64,000 nucleotides of DNA, taken from the NCBI RefSeq assembly GCF_001449115.1, contig NZ_LAIJ01000002.1, positions 342,593 to 406,592 of the forward strand, given 5' to 3'. Below, piece by piece: positions 53,112-61,571 of the stretch. Under the pieces are notes generated by a model. That model was given only the letters and a program-made list of their open reading frames with translations. It ran no database searches and was not told the origin of the DNA. Numbering within the stretch: position 1 is the first letter of the stretch; the number at the start of each line of letters is the position of its first letter. The DNA is from Occallatibacter gabretensis (GTDB lineage: Bacteria; Acidobacteriota; Terriglobia; Terriglobales; Acidobacteriaceae). The position numbers and the translations under genes were made by a program.

Positions 53112-53482
53112 GTCAAAACTCCTTTCGCCCAGGCCCACGCCAGTCCTTCTACCAGCAACAGCACAAAGACCAGCATTGCCAGGCACGCTCCCGCTGTCAG
53201 CCCCGTAAACGCTACTGCAAAAGGCAGCAAAAAGACCGTTTCCACGTCAAAGATGAGAAAGATGATTGCGTAAAGGTAGTAACCTGAGCGGAACTGCACC
53301 CATGCATCACCTTTTGACTCGAGCCCGCACTCATAAATCGCGTTCTTGATCGCATTCGGCTTGGGCGGAGCGAAGGTATGCGCCCACAGCCATGCCAATC
53401 CCAGGGGTGCGAGCCCAAATCCGAGTGCACCAAAAAACAAAATCGCCAGAGAAAAATAAGGACTTGAGGTCATCGGAGGCAT
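53102..53482 (-). CDS. nuoA: NADH-quinone oxidoreductase subunit A
   Basis: The 126-residue protein has three membrane helices and the conserved loop [15 protein letters not shown], then [27 protein letters not shown] with the acidic residues of the NuoA-NuoJ-NuoH contact. It is the first gene of the twelve-gene nuo operon. The promoter should be in the following 400-base gap. Confidence 0.93.
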   Translation of the reverse strand: MPPMTSSPYFSLAILFFGALGFGLAPLGLAWLWAHTFAPPKPNAIKNAIYECGLESKGDAWVQFRSGYYLYAIIFLIFDVETVFLLPFAVAFTGLTAGACLAMLVFVLLLVEGLAWAWAKGVLTWQ

Positions 53483-54012
53483 GTGAATCCTTCTGTATCA
53501 AGCTACCAGTTTGGCCCCTTCTTTGGCTAAGCAGATGTGCCGTGAATCACACCATTCAGGCTGATTTTTCGCCCGTTCATCCCACTCTGTGAACCGTTTA
53601 CTGTTTGCCTGCCACACAAGCAAGCCTTCGCTTTTGAGAGTCTGTCAACTGTCGCAGTAAAGCCTCGTCCAAACATGCAGAGGGAATCTGTTTATGCGCC
53701 CGGTCCTCTCGTACCGCTGCAGTCCGCCTCTCCGTGCTATTCAGCTACACCTTTCCACTGGAGTGCGCGGCGCTGACCCTCGCGACCAAGCCCGTCGTAT
53801 AGTGCATCCTGATTGGCGCGCTTGAGCCTCCTCTCACGCCCGCGCTCGTCATCCGCCGCTCATCAAACTAACCCGTCATGGCCTTCACCCCTCCACCTTT
53901 GGATGGAGGACACTACACGTGTGCACTCTGTTACGGTTTCATCCAGTTCCAGTGGACAATGCTCTGTCATCCGCTCCGCCGGTACGCAAGTTTTCGGGGA
54001 GATCGTCGCACA
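53483..54012. promoter_or_regulatory. Divergent promoter region between the nuo operon and the multihaem cytochrome
   Basis: About 530 bases separate the two divergent genes. An open frame from 53878 extends the cytochrome upstream, but its sequence is unlike a signal peptide and is not used. On the minus strand a TTGACA box occurs near 53650, without a convincing -10 partner. No other gene or repeat was seen. Confidence 0.4.
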
Positions 54013-56355
54013 ATGTCTAAAACTACATTGCGCCTTATGTTGCTGGCTTCATTGATTGTTGCCGCTTGTCCTACTGCAACATGGGTCGTCCGTGCCGCCA
54101 CTGATCCCAAACCGGCCTCAGCTTCAAATGCATCCTCAGACACTCCCGCCACTGCCGGGGCAGCCTACACCGCCGCCATCAAGGTCACCGGGCCCACAAC
54201 GTCTTTCCACAACTCCGTCGCCGCCCGCTATAACTACGCCTTCGGCAAGGAGTCTCCGTTCCTACCATCGAACGCGACGAGCGTGAACGGTCAATTCCTC
54301 AGCCCCAAAGCGTTCTACACTGCCGAATACTGCGGCCACTGCCACAAAGAGGCCTTCCATCAGTGGCGCCAGTCGGTTCACGCCAACAGCTTCCGCGCTC
54401 CCTGGTATTTGAAGAGCGTCAACATGCTCATCGACGAAAGAGGCGTGCAGTACTCCCGCCACTGCGAAGGCTGCCACAATCCCGTTGCTCTGCTCTCCGG
54501 CGACCTCACGCAGGGAATGCCTAAGAAGCGTCCTTTTGAAGACGAAGGCGTTACCTGCTCCACCTGCCACTCCATTCAGTCAACGGATGCCACGGGAACC
54601 GGCAGCTACGTTATGGGTATTCCCGCTGTCATGGTCGACGAAAACGGCGCGCCCATCACCCGCTCCGTTACCGACGCTGAGATCCTCGCCCACCTCGACC
54701 GTCACTCCAAGGCGGTCATGAAGCCGCTCTATAAAACCACCGAATTCTGCGCTGCCTGCCACAAGGCCGCCATCCCCGCCACACTAGACAGTTATAAATG
54801 GCTCCGCGCCATCTCCTTGTACGACGAATGGCAGGCGGCCAGCTTCACCAAGCAGTCGCCGCTTCCCTTCTACCGCAAAGACTCCGTCTCCAACTGTCAG
54901 ACTTGCCACATGAATCGCGAAACATTGCCCGCGGGCTCTGACGACCCCGGCGCGAAGGAAGGCAAATTCGCCTCCCATCGCTGGCTCGGCGCCAACACGC
55001 TCATGTCGCAGTACTACAAGTACGACGAGCAGGCACAGAAGACCGCTGACTTCCTCAAGAACAGCTATGACGGCAAGGGTGTCTTCAACGTTGACATCTT
55101 CGCGCTCGAAAAAGAAAGCGCCGCTGCAACCGACACGAATAACGTCCTCGTCGCTCCGCTGGGCCTCACCCATTACGCCATCGCTGCAGGTGAAGCTCTT
55201 ACCGCCGACGTCGTCATCCAGAACAAAGGCATCGCCCACTCCCATGTTCCTGAGCAGCGCGATTTTTACGAGTCATGGGTCAACTTTGTCGTCAAGGATG
55301 GCTCCGGCAAAACCATCGCAGAGAGCGGCTTCCTGCAGCCCGACGGCAACCTCGATCCTTCCGCCCACTCCTTCACCAATCGTCTCATTAACGCTAAAGG
55401 CGAGCTCAACGACCTCCACCAGATCTGGCACAACCGCGTTCTCGCTTACAACAACACCATCCAGTCCGGCCGCTCGCAGCTCGTCCGTTACCGCTTCCGC
55501 CTGCCCAAGGACATTACCGGCCAGTTCACAATCACCGCTACTGTCAAGTACCGCCGCTTCAACCAGCACTACATCGATTACGCCATGGGCCAGCAGCATT
55601 ATTCGCAACCCATCATTGAAATGGCCTCGCAAACCCGCACGCTCACCGTCGGCGACAACGAGCCATCGAAACCCATACAGGGTGAAAACCCCGAGTGGAT
55701 GCGCTGGAACAACTACGGCATCACGCTTCTCGATGCCCAGCAATACGCTGCTTCGGTTCACGCCTTTGAACGCGTAGCTACTCTGCGGCCGGATTATGCT
55801 GACGCTTTCACTAACATGGGCCTCGTGCAGATCTCATGGGAACGCTACAACGATGCCAAGGGCAATCTTGCCAAGGCGCTTACGCTTCTCCCCGGCGATC
55901 CCCGAGCTCTCTACTATCGCGCCCTCGTCGAGCGGAATGCTGGCCAGATCAACGATGCCATCGTCGATCTTGAAGCTGTCCTGGTCAAGTATCCTCGCGC
56001 TCGCGACGCTCTCCGGGAACTCGGCTTCAGCTACTACCAGCAGCATGATTATGTGAAGTCACGCGAAACCTATGAGCGTCTTCAGGCCGTTGACCCCGAT
56101 GATCTCGCCGCTCATTACCAGCTCGCCATTCTTTATCGCCGCCTCGGCGATAAAGAACATGCCGCTATCGAGTCAGCTAAGTTCGCCGACCAGAAGGACG
56201 ATCCTACAGCCTCTGCCTACGCGCTGCAGTTCCTCAGCAAGCACCCTGAGGTCGCTGCAGAAAGCGTTGTATGGCATACGCACGATCTCACCGGCGACCC
56301 GATCAAGAAGCCTGCGAAGATTGAGTACACCTATATTCCTGGTGCAGGACGCTGA
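54013..56355 (+). CDS. Five-haem cytochrome c with C-terminal TPR repeats
   Basis: The 780-residue exported protein has a signal sequence whose LIVAAC end (Cys19) also fits a lipobox, so it may be a lipoprotein. Five CxxCH haem sites start at about residues 107, 151, 182, 246 and 295, as in cytochrome c554-type (cytochrome-c3-like) proteins. A beta-rich middle region follows. The C-terminal third has TPR repeats (YAASVHAFERVATLRPDYADAFTNMGL, YNDAKGNLAKALTLLPGDPRALYY). The role is electron transfer or redox catalysis in the periplasm, with TPRs for protein binding; partners are unknown. Confidence 0.85.
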   Translation: MSKTTLRLMLLASLIVAACPTATWVVRAATDPKPASASNASSDTPATAGAAYTAAIKVTGPTTSFHNSVAARYNYAFGKESPFLPSNATSVNGQFLSPKAFYTAEYCGHCHKEAFHQWRQSVHANSFRAPWYLKSVNMLIDERGVQYSRHCEGCHNPVALLSGDLTQGMPKKRPFEDEGVTCSTCHSIQSTDATGTGSYVMGIPAVMVDENGAPITRSVTDAEILAHLDRHSKAVMKPLYKTTEFCAACHKAAIPATLDSYKWLRAISLYDEWQAASFTKQSPLPFYRKDSVSNCQTCHMNRETLPAGSDDPGAKEGKFASHRWLGANTLMSQYYKYDEQAQKTADFLKNSYDGKGVFNVDIFALEKESAAATDTNNVLVAPLGLTHYAIAAGEALTADVVIQNKGIAHSHVPEQRDFYESWVNFVVKDGSGKTIAESGFLQPDGNLDPSAHSFTNRLINAKGELNDLHQIWHNRVLAYNNTIQSGRSQLVRYRFRLPKDITGQFTITATVKYRRFNQHYIDYAMGQQHYSQPIIEMASQTRTLTVGDNEPSKPIQGENPEWMRWNNYGITLLDAQQYAASVHAFERVATLRPDYADAFTNMGLVQISWERYNDAKGNLAKALTLLPGDPRALYYRALVERNAGQINDAIVDLEAVLVKYPRARDALRELGFSYYQQHDYVKSRETYERLQAVDPDDLAAHYQLAILYRRLGDKEHAAIESAKFADQKDDPTASAYALQFLSKHPEVAAESVVWHTHDLTGDPIKKPAKIEYTYIPGAGR

Positions 56356-56368
56356 CTTCAGCGTCCTG
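56345..56368. terminator. Convergent hairpin containing both stop codons
   Basis: An 11-bp perfect inverted repeat (CAGGACGCTGA at 56345-56355 and its complement at 56358-56368, two-base loop) includes the TGA of the cytochrome gene and, on the other strand, the TGA of the nuclease gene. It probably serves as a compact bidirectional terminator, though no T-run is seen. Confidence 0.6.
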
Positions 56369-57350
56369 TCGCGACAATTCCATATTTCACTTTAAGAAAC
56401 TCCTGAAGATCGTCCGGCAATACTGCGGCCAGTTCCTGCCAGGTCAGCACTTTCAGCCGCGTCCTCATCTCTGCGTTCCTCACCGCTGTTAGTATCTCGA
56501 ACCACGCCTCGCGCAGATCCGGCCTCCGCTCATCATGAATCACGCAGAAGCTGCATCCAGTCGCATGCGCCGCCAGCACATTGCGAATCAACTGATATCC
56601 CGCGTAACCTGCCTGAGCCGGCGCGGCCCGCCATGCCCGCCCTGCAATCTCTGCCTGATATTCCCGCGCGATCTCGCTATCCTCAGTCTCAGGCTCCCAC
56701 TCCTGGGTAAAGTCCTCCGGCATCTCAGTAGCTGCTCTGCGCCTACTTTCTCGTATTTCCACACGCGGCAGCAGCTCACGGTCAAAGACGGTTTCAAAAT
56801 CTATGTATGCCTCTACAATTGGCGCGGCGCGCACCTGAAAATCCCCTTCCGTGAGCTTTGCTTCCACTAAAAGGCTGCCCCATCGCATGTCTACCTCTGT
56901 GCGATCCATCAGGCCATTCTTCAATGGCACGCGCGCCTTCCAACCAAAAATCGGAGGCTCCTTTGTATCAATGCCAAGCATTTTCGTAACTTCAGCTCGC
57001 TCCATCACTTCAGGCATACAGAACACATTCATCAGCAGCGCATCTGAGCTCATGCACGAGTCGAGTTCCTTCCACTTGCGCCCCGGCTCGTCCAGCAGCT
57101 TTGGCAAACCGCGACCGCCCGTATGGACTTTGTTCAATCGCTTCGCCCAATCAGGCCTCGCGGTAATTGCTTCGTACGCCACATGGAAGAAATTGCCGTG
57201 CGTCACGCGCCCATCCGGATGCATCTGCGGTGTATACACGACCACGGACTCGCCGCCCACGCTTTCCACGTGGCAACGGCCCGCTGCGTAGTGCCTGTTG
57301 CGCTCCGCAATCTCCTGCCTAAGCAGGCCTGCATAGAAGCCGGAGTTCAA
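56358..57350 (-). CDS. PGN_0703-like putative PD-(D/E)XK nuclease
   Basis: The 330-residue protein resembles a family annotated as putative restriction endonucleases. The catalytic pattern is visible: Asp154 in TEVDMRWG, then Glu163 and Lys165 in LLVEAKL, a D-x8-E-x-K arrangement. The last part (LPDDLQEFLKVKYGI) is typical of the group. No methyltransferase or specificity gene is adjacent, so a classical restriction-modification role is not supported; it may be an orphan defence or repair nuclease. The start is a TTG at 57350 with GAGGTG before it. Confidence 0.7.
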   Translation of the reverse strand: MNSGFYAGLLRQEIAERNRHYAAGRCHVESVGGESVVVYTPQMHPDGRVTHGNFFHVAYEAITARPDWAKRLNKVHTGGRGLPKLLDEPGRKWKELDSCMSSDALLMNVFCMPEVMERAEVTKMLGIDTKEPPIFGWKARVPLKNGLMDRTEVDMRWGSLLVEAKLTEGDFQVRAAPIVEAYIDFETVFDRELLPRVEIRESRRRAATEMPEDFTQEWEPETEDSEIAREYQAEIAGRAWRAAPAQAGYAGYQLIRNVLAAHATGCSFCVIHDERRPDLREAWFEILTAVRNAEMRTRLKVLTWQELAAVLPDDLQEFLKVKYGIVATGR

Positions 57351-57431
57351 TTCACACCTCGCCTGAAATCAACCAGCATTATCCCCCATCTGATGGAGGG
57401 CTAATCCGCCCTGCTGTGCGAAAATACTGCC

Positions 57432-57794
57432 GTGAGATTCCACAAAATTTCCTTTGCATTCATTAGTCTTTTAGTACTTGGTTCAACAACTCTGGTCTAT
57501 GGCTCTGACACAAAATCGGCTGAAATGGCTGGAGCCGTTCTTTACCGCGATAAAGGTTGCGGATTCTGCCATGGCGCGAGCCTTGAAGGTACCAAGAAGG
57601 CGCCGGCGCTTGCAGAGATTCGCAAGCAGAAGGCCATGACCAACGAGAAGATTAGCAATCAGATTCTCGATGGTGGTACCAAAATGCCTCCCTTCCGCGA
57701 GTCACTTTCGGATGAGGAGATACAACAGCTGATTGCCTTCCTCCGCTCCAAAAACCGCCCGGTACCGCCTCCGCCGGCTGCGCCGCAGCAATAA
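57432..57794 (+). CDS. Small exported cytochrome c
   Basis: The 120-residue protein has a signal peptide, one haem site CGFCH with SLEGTKKAPAL after it, the axial Met in GTKMPPF and the C-terminal helix EEIQQLIAFLR. It is a class I monohaem cytochrome. The start is a GTG at 57432 with no clear ribosome binding site. It is paired with a close paralogue 20 bases downstream. Confidence 0.85.
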   Translation: MRFHKISFAFISLLVLGSTTLVYGSDTKSAEMAGAVLYRDKGCGFCHGASLEGTKKAPALAEIRKQKAMTNEKISNQILDGGTKMPPFRESLSDEEIQQLIAFLRSKNRPVPPPPAAPQQ

Positions 57795-57814
57795 GGACGT
57801 GTGAGAATAGCTTC

Positions 57815-58147
57815 GTGAGATACCAGATTCTTCCTGCCGTTCTGTTCGCTCTTGCCGTTGTCGGCTCGGCCCAGGCTCCTCAGCCGGATCAAGCTACGCC
57901 AGGCTCTGTTCTTTTTCATGACAACTGCGCCAAATGTCATGGAGCCAATCTCGAAGGTACAAAGAAGGGGCCTGCCCTGGTTGAAATCCGCAATAAGAAG
58001 CATTGGACTGACGAAAAGATCACCAACCGGATTGTCAACGGTGCTGGAAGCAAGATGCCGGCTTTTCGTGATTCGCTTTCGAGTGACCAGATTCAACAGC
58101 TGATTGCTTATCTGCGAGCTGACAGCCGTCCTGCGCCGCAGCAGTAG
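57815..58147 (+). CDS. Small exported cytochrome c, paralogue of the preceding gene
   Basis: The 110-residue protein has a signal peptide (LPAVLFALAVVGSAQA), the haem site CAKCHGANLEGTKKGPAL and the axial Met in SKMPAFRDSLSSDQIQQLIAYLR. It shares most of its core with the cytochrome just upstream, so the pair arose by tandem duplication. Both probably shuttle electrons in the periplasm. Confidence 0.85.
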   Translation: MRYQILPAVLFALAVVGSAQAPQPDQATPGSVLFHDNCAKCHGANLEGTKKGPALVEIRNKKHWTDEKITNRIVNGAGSKMPAFRDSLSSDQIQQLIAYLRADSRPAPQQ

Positions 58148-58291
58148 CTGTTCGAATTCGGACAATGGCGTGAGTTATCCTGTGCGGACTCAATTCTGAA
58201 GATGCTTTGTTTGTTTGGGTTGCGGCCATTTGCACACTCCTTATAGAAATCTTTATGCAATCTTCATTCCGAGACTGTGCAACTGCACAGC

Positions 58292-58567
58292 CTAGCTCCT
58301 TGTGCTGAGAATGTGCCGGGCGATGCCAATAAATTCCTTGTCGTTGAGGGGTTCGAGGTTGGCGCGGCCTACCTTGTTGACTTGCAGGAGTTCGCGGTGA
58401 AAGTCGATGGCTGCGCCGGGGCGCATCAGGTCTTCGGAGGCGGCCAAGTGGCGGAGGGTGAATAGAAAATCGGCCACGACAGAGGAGATAGAGGTGTGGT
58501 ATCGATCCGCATAGACGCGAGCGGCTTTGTAGACGTCATCGGGAACACGAACTGTGAGGTTTCGCAC
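58292..58567 (-). CDS. Orphan ribbon-helix-helix (CopG/Arc-type) protein
   Basis: The 91-residue protein starts with the ribbon-helix-helix pattern MRNLTVRVPDDVYKAARVYADRYHTSISSVVADFLF and ends with a polar tail that could bind a toxin. A GTG start at 58567 has AAGGAG upstream. No toxin gene follows in this direction; the nearest genes are cytochromes on the other strand. It is either an orphan antitoxin or a stand-alone repressor. Confidence 0.72.
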   Translation of the reverse strand: MRNLTVRVPDDVYKAARVYADRYHTSISSVVADFLFTLRHLAASEDLMRPGAAIDFHRELLQVNKVGRANLEPLNDKEFIGIARHILSTRS

Positions 58568-58606
58568 GGTTGAAGCTCCTTTTTCAGAGTTCAGAGATCA
58601 GAAAAG

Positions 58607-58640
58607 CAAAGGCCCGAATCCGGTGGGATTCGGGCCTTTG
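58607..58640 (-). terminator. Terminator after the two-component operon
   Basis: A 15-bp perfect inverted repeat (CAAAGGCCCGAATCC at 58607-58621 and its complement at 58626-58640, loop GGTG) lies about 170 bases after the histidine kinase stop and just upstream of the ribbon-helix-helix gene. It is a strong hairpin and would separate the two units. Confidence 0.75.
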
Positions 58641-58650
58641 TTATTTCCGC

Positions 58651-58705
58651 TTATTTCTAGTGTGGCATAAAGGCTGATAATTCTACGCAAACTCCGCGAA
58701 GAATT
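58651..58705. repeat. 55-bp direct repeat, copy 1 (flanks the two-component genes)
   Basis: The sequence beginning TTATTTCTAGTGTGGCATAA recurs at 61259-61313 in the same orientation with one mismatch. Weaker similarity continues on the low-coordinate side (GGAAA, AAC and GGCC blocks). The two copies bracket the kinase/regulator pair. Confidence 0.8.
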
Positions 58706-58812
58706 TTGTGCTGATGGCAAAGGGTTTACAAGATATTTTTTGTGGAAGGGCTTGACAAGATTTCCACAGGCGACCAGAAACGAACGTCTCAATAGCATTA
58801 CGGGGCAAAAAT

Positions 58813-60297
58813 CTAGGATCCCCAGCTCCCGGTGGGTTGCTCAAATATTGGCAGGGCTACGATAGCAGTTGTTCCCTGACCAAGTTGGCTTCCAAGTGCA
58901 ATCGTTCCGTGGTACTGCTCTACGATGGCTTTTGCGATTGCGAGGCCGAGGCCCGTGCCGCCTGTCTTTCGGCTACGTGAAGAGTCGCTCCGATAAAAGC
59001 GATTAAAAACATGCGGCAGATCTTCCGGAGCAATGCCTTCGCCGTGATCTTCTATTTGAAAGACAGCCATTTGATTGCTTTGCGTGACAGAAATGACGAC
59101 TTCAGCACCGCCGGGGCTGTGCTGGATGGCATTGTGCAGCCGATTGGTCGCGAGCAATCGGAGCGGCTCTGCGCCGATGACCGCAACGACTTCTTTTTCG
59201 TCACGGAAACTGATGTTGATGTTGCGTTCCTGGGCAACGCTGGCCAGATCAGCAGCAGCTTCGCGGAGTACATATACGAGGGCGCTACGTTGGGCGCGAT
59301 CTGCGGTTACGCTTTCGCCGATGTCGCTTGCCGTATCGTGATGCTCTTCAATGCGAGCGAGGGTCAACATGCGTGCCACGAGCGTTTCCATGCGCTCGCT
59401 GTGAGTGATGCTACGCACGATGCCGGTCTTGTATTCCTCGACATTTCGTTCCCGCAGAATAAGCAGTTGCAAGGAGGACTTGACGAGGGCTACGCCGGTC
59501 TTCAGCTCGTGTGCAGCGTCCCCAACAAAACGGCGCTGCTGCGTAAAGGAGCGCTGGAGTCCGGCAAGCAGGCTTTCGAGAGCTTCGACGAGTGGCGACA
59601 GTTCGCGAATGGATCGGGCATTTTCGGGCGGCGCGAAATCCCAGCTTGATGCAGAGACTTTGCCTGCGGCTGAAGCAAGCTGACGCAGAGGCGCGAGGCT
59701 GCGATCCAATAACCAGAGCAGGACTATGCCAGTCACCATCAGTACGGCAACGCTGGACGCCGCATAGAAGCCGGCGGCTTGCCACACGGCTCCCCATACG
59801 CGTCGTGTGCTTGCGCCGTAGTAGATGATGGCGTGGCGCGGGATGCCGCCTTTGTCGCCAGGATCGACGATGCGCGTGCCCTGGATGCGGATGAGGCGGT
59901 AGCTCTGGTGATGCTCACGGATGGTATAGAACTCGGCGTCGCCGGTTAGACGCGGATTCTTTTCGGGTTTGGAGGAGAAATCGTCAGGCGAGGGGCCGTT
60001 CCAGTTGGAGGAGCGACCGAGCAGGCGTCCGGAGACATCTGTGACTTCGTAAATGTCGTCATGCGGCGCGCGAACATCAGCGCTGTCAAGCATGATGTTG
60101 TCGCCGGAATCTTCAGCGTCTTGTACGGCACCAAGTAGAGAATCTGCGCGGCCGCGCAGCAAAACGTCAAATGCGCGAAAGTGCGTTTGACGTTCATACA
60201 GAACTGCCACAGCAGTTACACACAGCGCGGCGGCGAACTCGATGGTTAAAACGAGGAGAACGATGCGCCGGGTGATGGAGTAAGAGCTGGGGCTCAT
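58813..60297 (-). CDS. Sensor histidine kinase
   Basis: The 494-residue kinase has an N-terminal membrane helix (about 10-33), a periplasmic sensor region (35-165), a second helix (about 172-197), a HAMP domain and a HisKA domain with the phosphoacceptor in GDAAHELKTGVAL, where Gly replaces the usual Pro. The ATPase domain shows the N-box LATNRLHNAIQHSPGG, G1 FQIEDHGEGI and GGTGLGLAIAKAIVEQYHG. The signal is unknown. It overlaps the response regulator by four bases (ATGA). Confidence 0.92.
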   Translation of the reverse strand: MSPSSYSITRRIVLLVLTIEFAAALCVTAVAVLYERQTHFRAFDVLLRGRADSLLGAVQDAEDSGDNIMLDSADVRAPHDDIYEVTDVSGRLLGRSSNWNGPSPDDFSSKPEKNPRLTGDAEFYTIREHHQSYRLIRIQGTRIVDPGDKGGIPRHAIIYYGASTRRVWGAVWQAAGFYAASSVAVLMVTGIVLLWLLDRSLAPLRQLASAAGKVSASSWDFAPPENARSIRELSPLVEALESLLAGLQRSFTQQRRFVGDAAHELKTGVALVKSSLQLLILRERNVEEYKTGIVRSITHSERMETLVARMLTLARIEEHHDTASDIGESVTADRAQRSALVYVLREAAADLASVAQERNINISFRDEKEVVAVIGAEPLRLLATNRLHNAIQHSPGGAEVVISVTQSNQMAVFQIEDHGEGIAPEDLPHVFNRFYRSDSSRSRKTGGTGLGLAIAKAIVEQYHGTIALGSQLGQGTTAIVALPIFEQPTGSWGS

Positions 60298-60983
60298 GTA
60301 GCCAGCTTCTGAGAGGTCAAGAAGCGGTAGCCACGTCCCCGCAGAGTTTCAATGAGTGGTTCTTCATCGCCTTTGCTAAGTTTCTTGCGGAGATTTGAGA
60401 CGTGAACTTCGATCACATTGGACTCATGATCCCAGTTGAAGTCATAGAGATGTTCGAGCAGTTCATGCTTGGAGATAACGGCACGAGGACGATAGATGAG
60501 GTACTCGAGGATGCGGTACTCGGTGCGCGAAAGTGTGATGTCGCGACCGGCCCGACTGACGGATTGCTCGATGGTGTTCATCACGACTTCACCGACGCAC
60601 AGGGTCGGGTTTAGTGATCCTTTGCCGCGCCGAATCAAAGCTTTGGCACGGGCCAGAAGTTCCCCAAGATCAAAGGGTTTAGCGAGGTAGTCATCGGCTC
60701 CGGAATTGAGCAGGCGGACGACAAAAGCTACCTCATCTTTTGCTGTGAGGATGAGAATGGGAGTATTGTCGCCGGCGGCGCGGATGCGGCGCAGAACTTC
60801 TGAGCCCTCTACGAGAGGAAGCATGAGGTCGAGGAGAATAAGGTCGTAACAGCGATTGCGCGCGTATGCCAGACCTTCATCCCCGTCTTCTGCGCAATCG
60901 ACCGCATAGCCCGGTCCTTCCCGTAGAGCTGTGGAGATGTTCTCGGCCAGGCCTATTTCGTCTTCGATGACCAAAACACGCAT
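60294..60983 (-). CDS. OmpR-family response regulator
   Basis: The 229-residue regulator has a receiver domain with the acidic pocket (VIEDEIG), the phosphoacceptor Asp in LILLDLMLP and the conserved Lys in YLAKPFDLGEL, then an OmpR-type winged helix (LSRTEYRILEYLIYRPRAVISKHELLEHLYDFNWDHESNVIEVHVSNLRKKL). The ATG at 60983 gives the normal start but has no clear ribosome binding site. A GTG at 61037 with GAGG upstream would add 18 residues and is possible. Confidence 0.92.
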   Translation of the reverse strand: MRVLVIEDEIGLAENISTALREGPGYAVDCAEDGDEGLAYARNRCYDLILLDLMLPLVEGSEVLRRIRAAGDNTPILILTAKDEVAFVVRLLNSGADDYLAKPFDLGELLARAKALIRRGKGSLNPTLCVGEVVMNTIEQSVSRAGRDITLSRTEYRILEYLIYRPRAVISKHELLEHLYDFNWDHESNVIEVHVSNLRKKLSKGDEEPLIETLRGRGYRFLTSQKLAT

Positions 60984-61061
60984 ATCGTGGATTATCGGAT
61001 GGGAAAGATGAAGATTCACTGAAGAAGTGTTCGACACTTACAGCTTGCCTCATTCCGGGCT

Positions 61062-61181
61062 CTATTTGAAGTCAAAAGAACCGAGGTTCATCTGGCCGTT
61101 GCTGAGGATGTGCACGGTGAGGACATTTTTGCTCTTGTCCAGATGAATTTTAAACAGATTTGAGGTGAGATTCCAATGGTG
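61062..61181 (-). pseudogene. Possible C-terminal coding remnant
   Basis: Thirty-nine codons on the minus strand read a protein-like sequence (NLTSNLFKIHLDKSKNVLTV, then HILSNGQMNLGSFDFK) before a TAG. A TGA lies directly upstream and no start is present. The alternating strand pattern suggests the end of a former beta-sandwich protein. Not assigned to a family. Confidence 0.3.
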
Positions 61182-61258
61182 TCACTGACCCCAGGCCACC
61201 GGATCGGCAGAATCGCAAGTGGACGCTACGCCGAGAGGCCCTGTCGCGTTCTTTCCAT

Positions 61259-61313
61259 TTATTTCTAGTGTGGCATAAAGGCTGATAATTCTACGCAAAG
61301 TCCGCGAAGAATT
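61259..61313. repeat. 55-bp direct repeat, copy 2
   Basis: Second copy of the repeat at 58651-58705, same orientation, one mismatch (GCAAAG here against GCAAAC). It stands upstream of the two-component operon, about 280 bases before the response regulator start. Confidence 0.8.
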
Positions 61314-61405
61314 CGGGAAGTAATCGCATCGGTGAGCGCATCGGCGATTATGCATGAATCGAAAACCGAGGCTCAACTGAACCGGAGAACTGAGGTTCGT
61401 GCTAT

Positions 61406-61431
61406 CCCAGGCCTGAGAATCCAGACCTGGG
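61406..61431. repeat. Short inverted repeat of the CCCAGG type
   Basis: CCCAGG (61406-61411) and CCTGGG (61426-61431) with a 14-base spacer resemble the centre of the long hairpin at 34079-34122 (CCCAGGTCT...AGACCTGGG). It is probably a decayed member of the same dispersed intergenic repeat. Confidence 0.45.
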
Positions 61432-61571
61432 GCACCCTCGTGCTTTGCTCGATGGATTTCCCTAAGACCCCGGGCCACCCGCCCGAGCCTGTTCAATACG
61501 GAGCACCGGAAGGATAGAAGACTTGGATGAGTGGCCTGGCCTGCAGTCAGCGGTTGACACCAGCTGCTGAT

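Noticed and set aside
56358..57350. A complete restriction-modification system
   Set aside because: No methyltransferase or specificity gene is found on either side.
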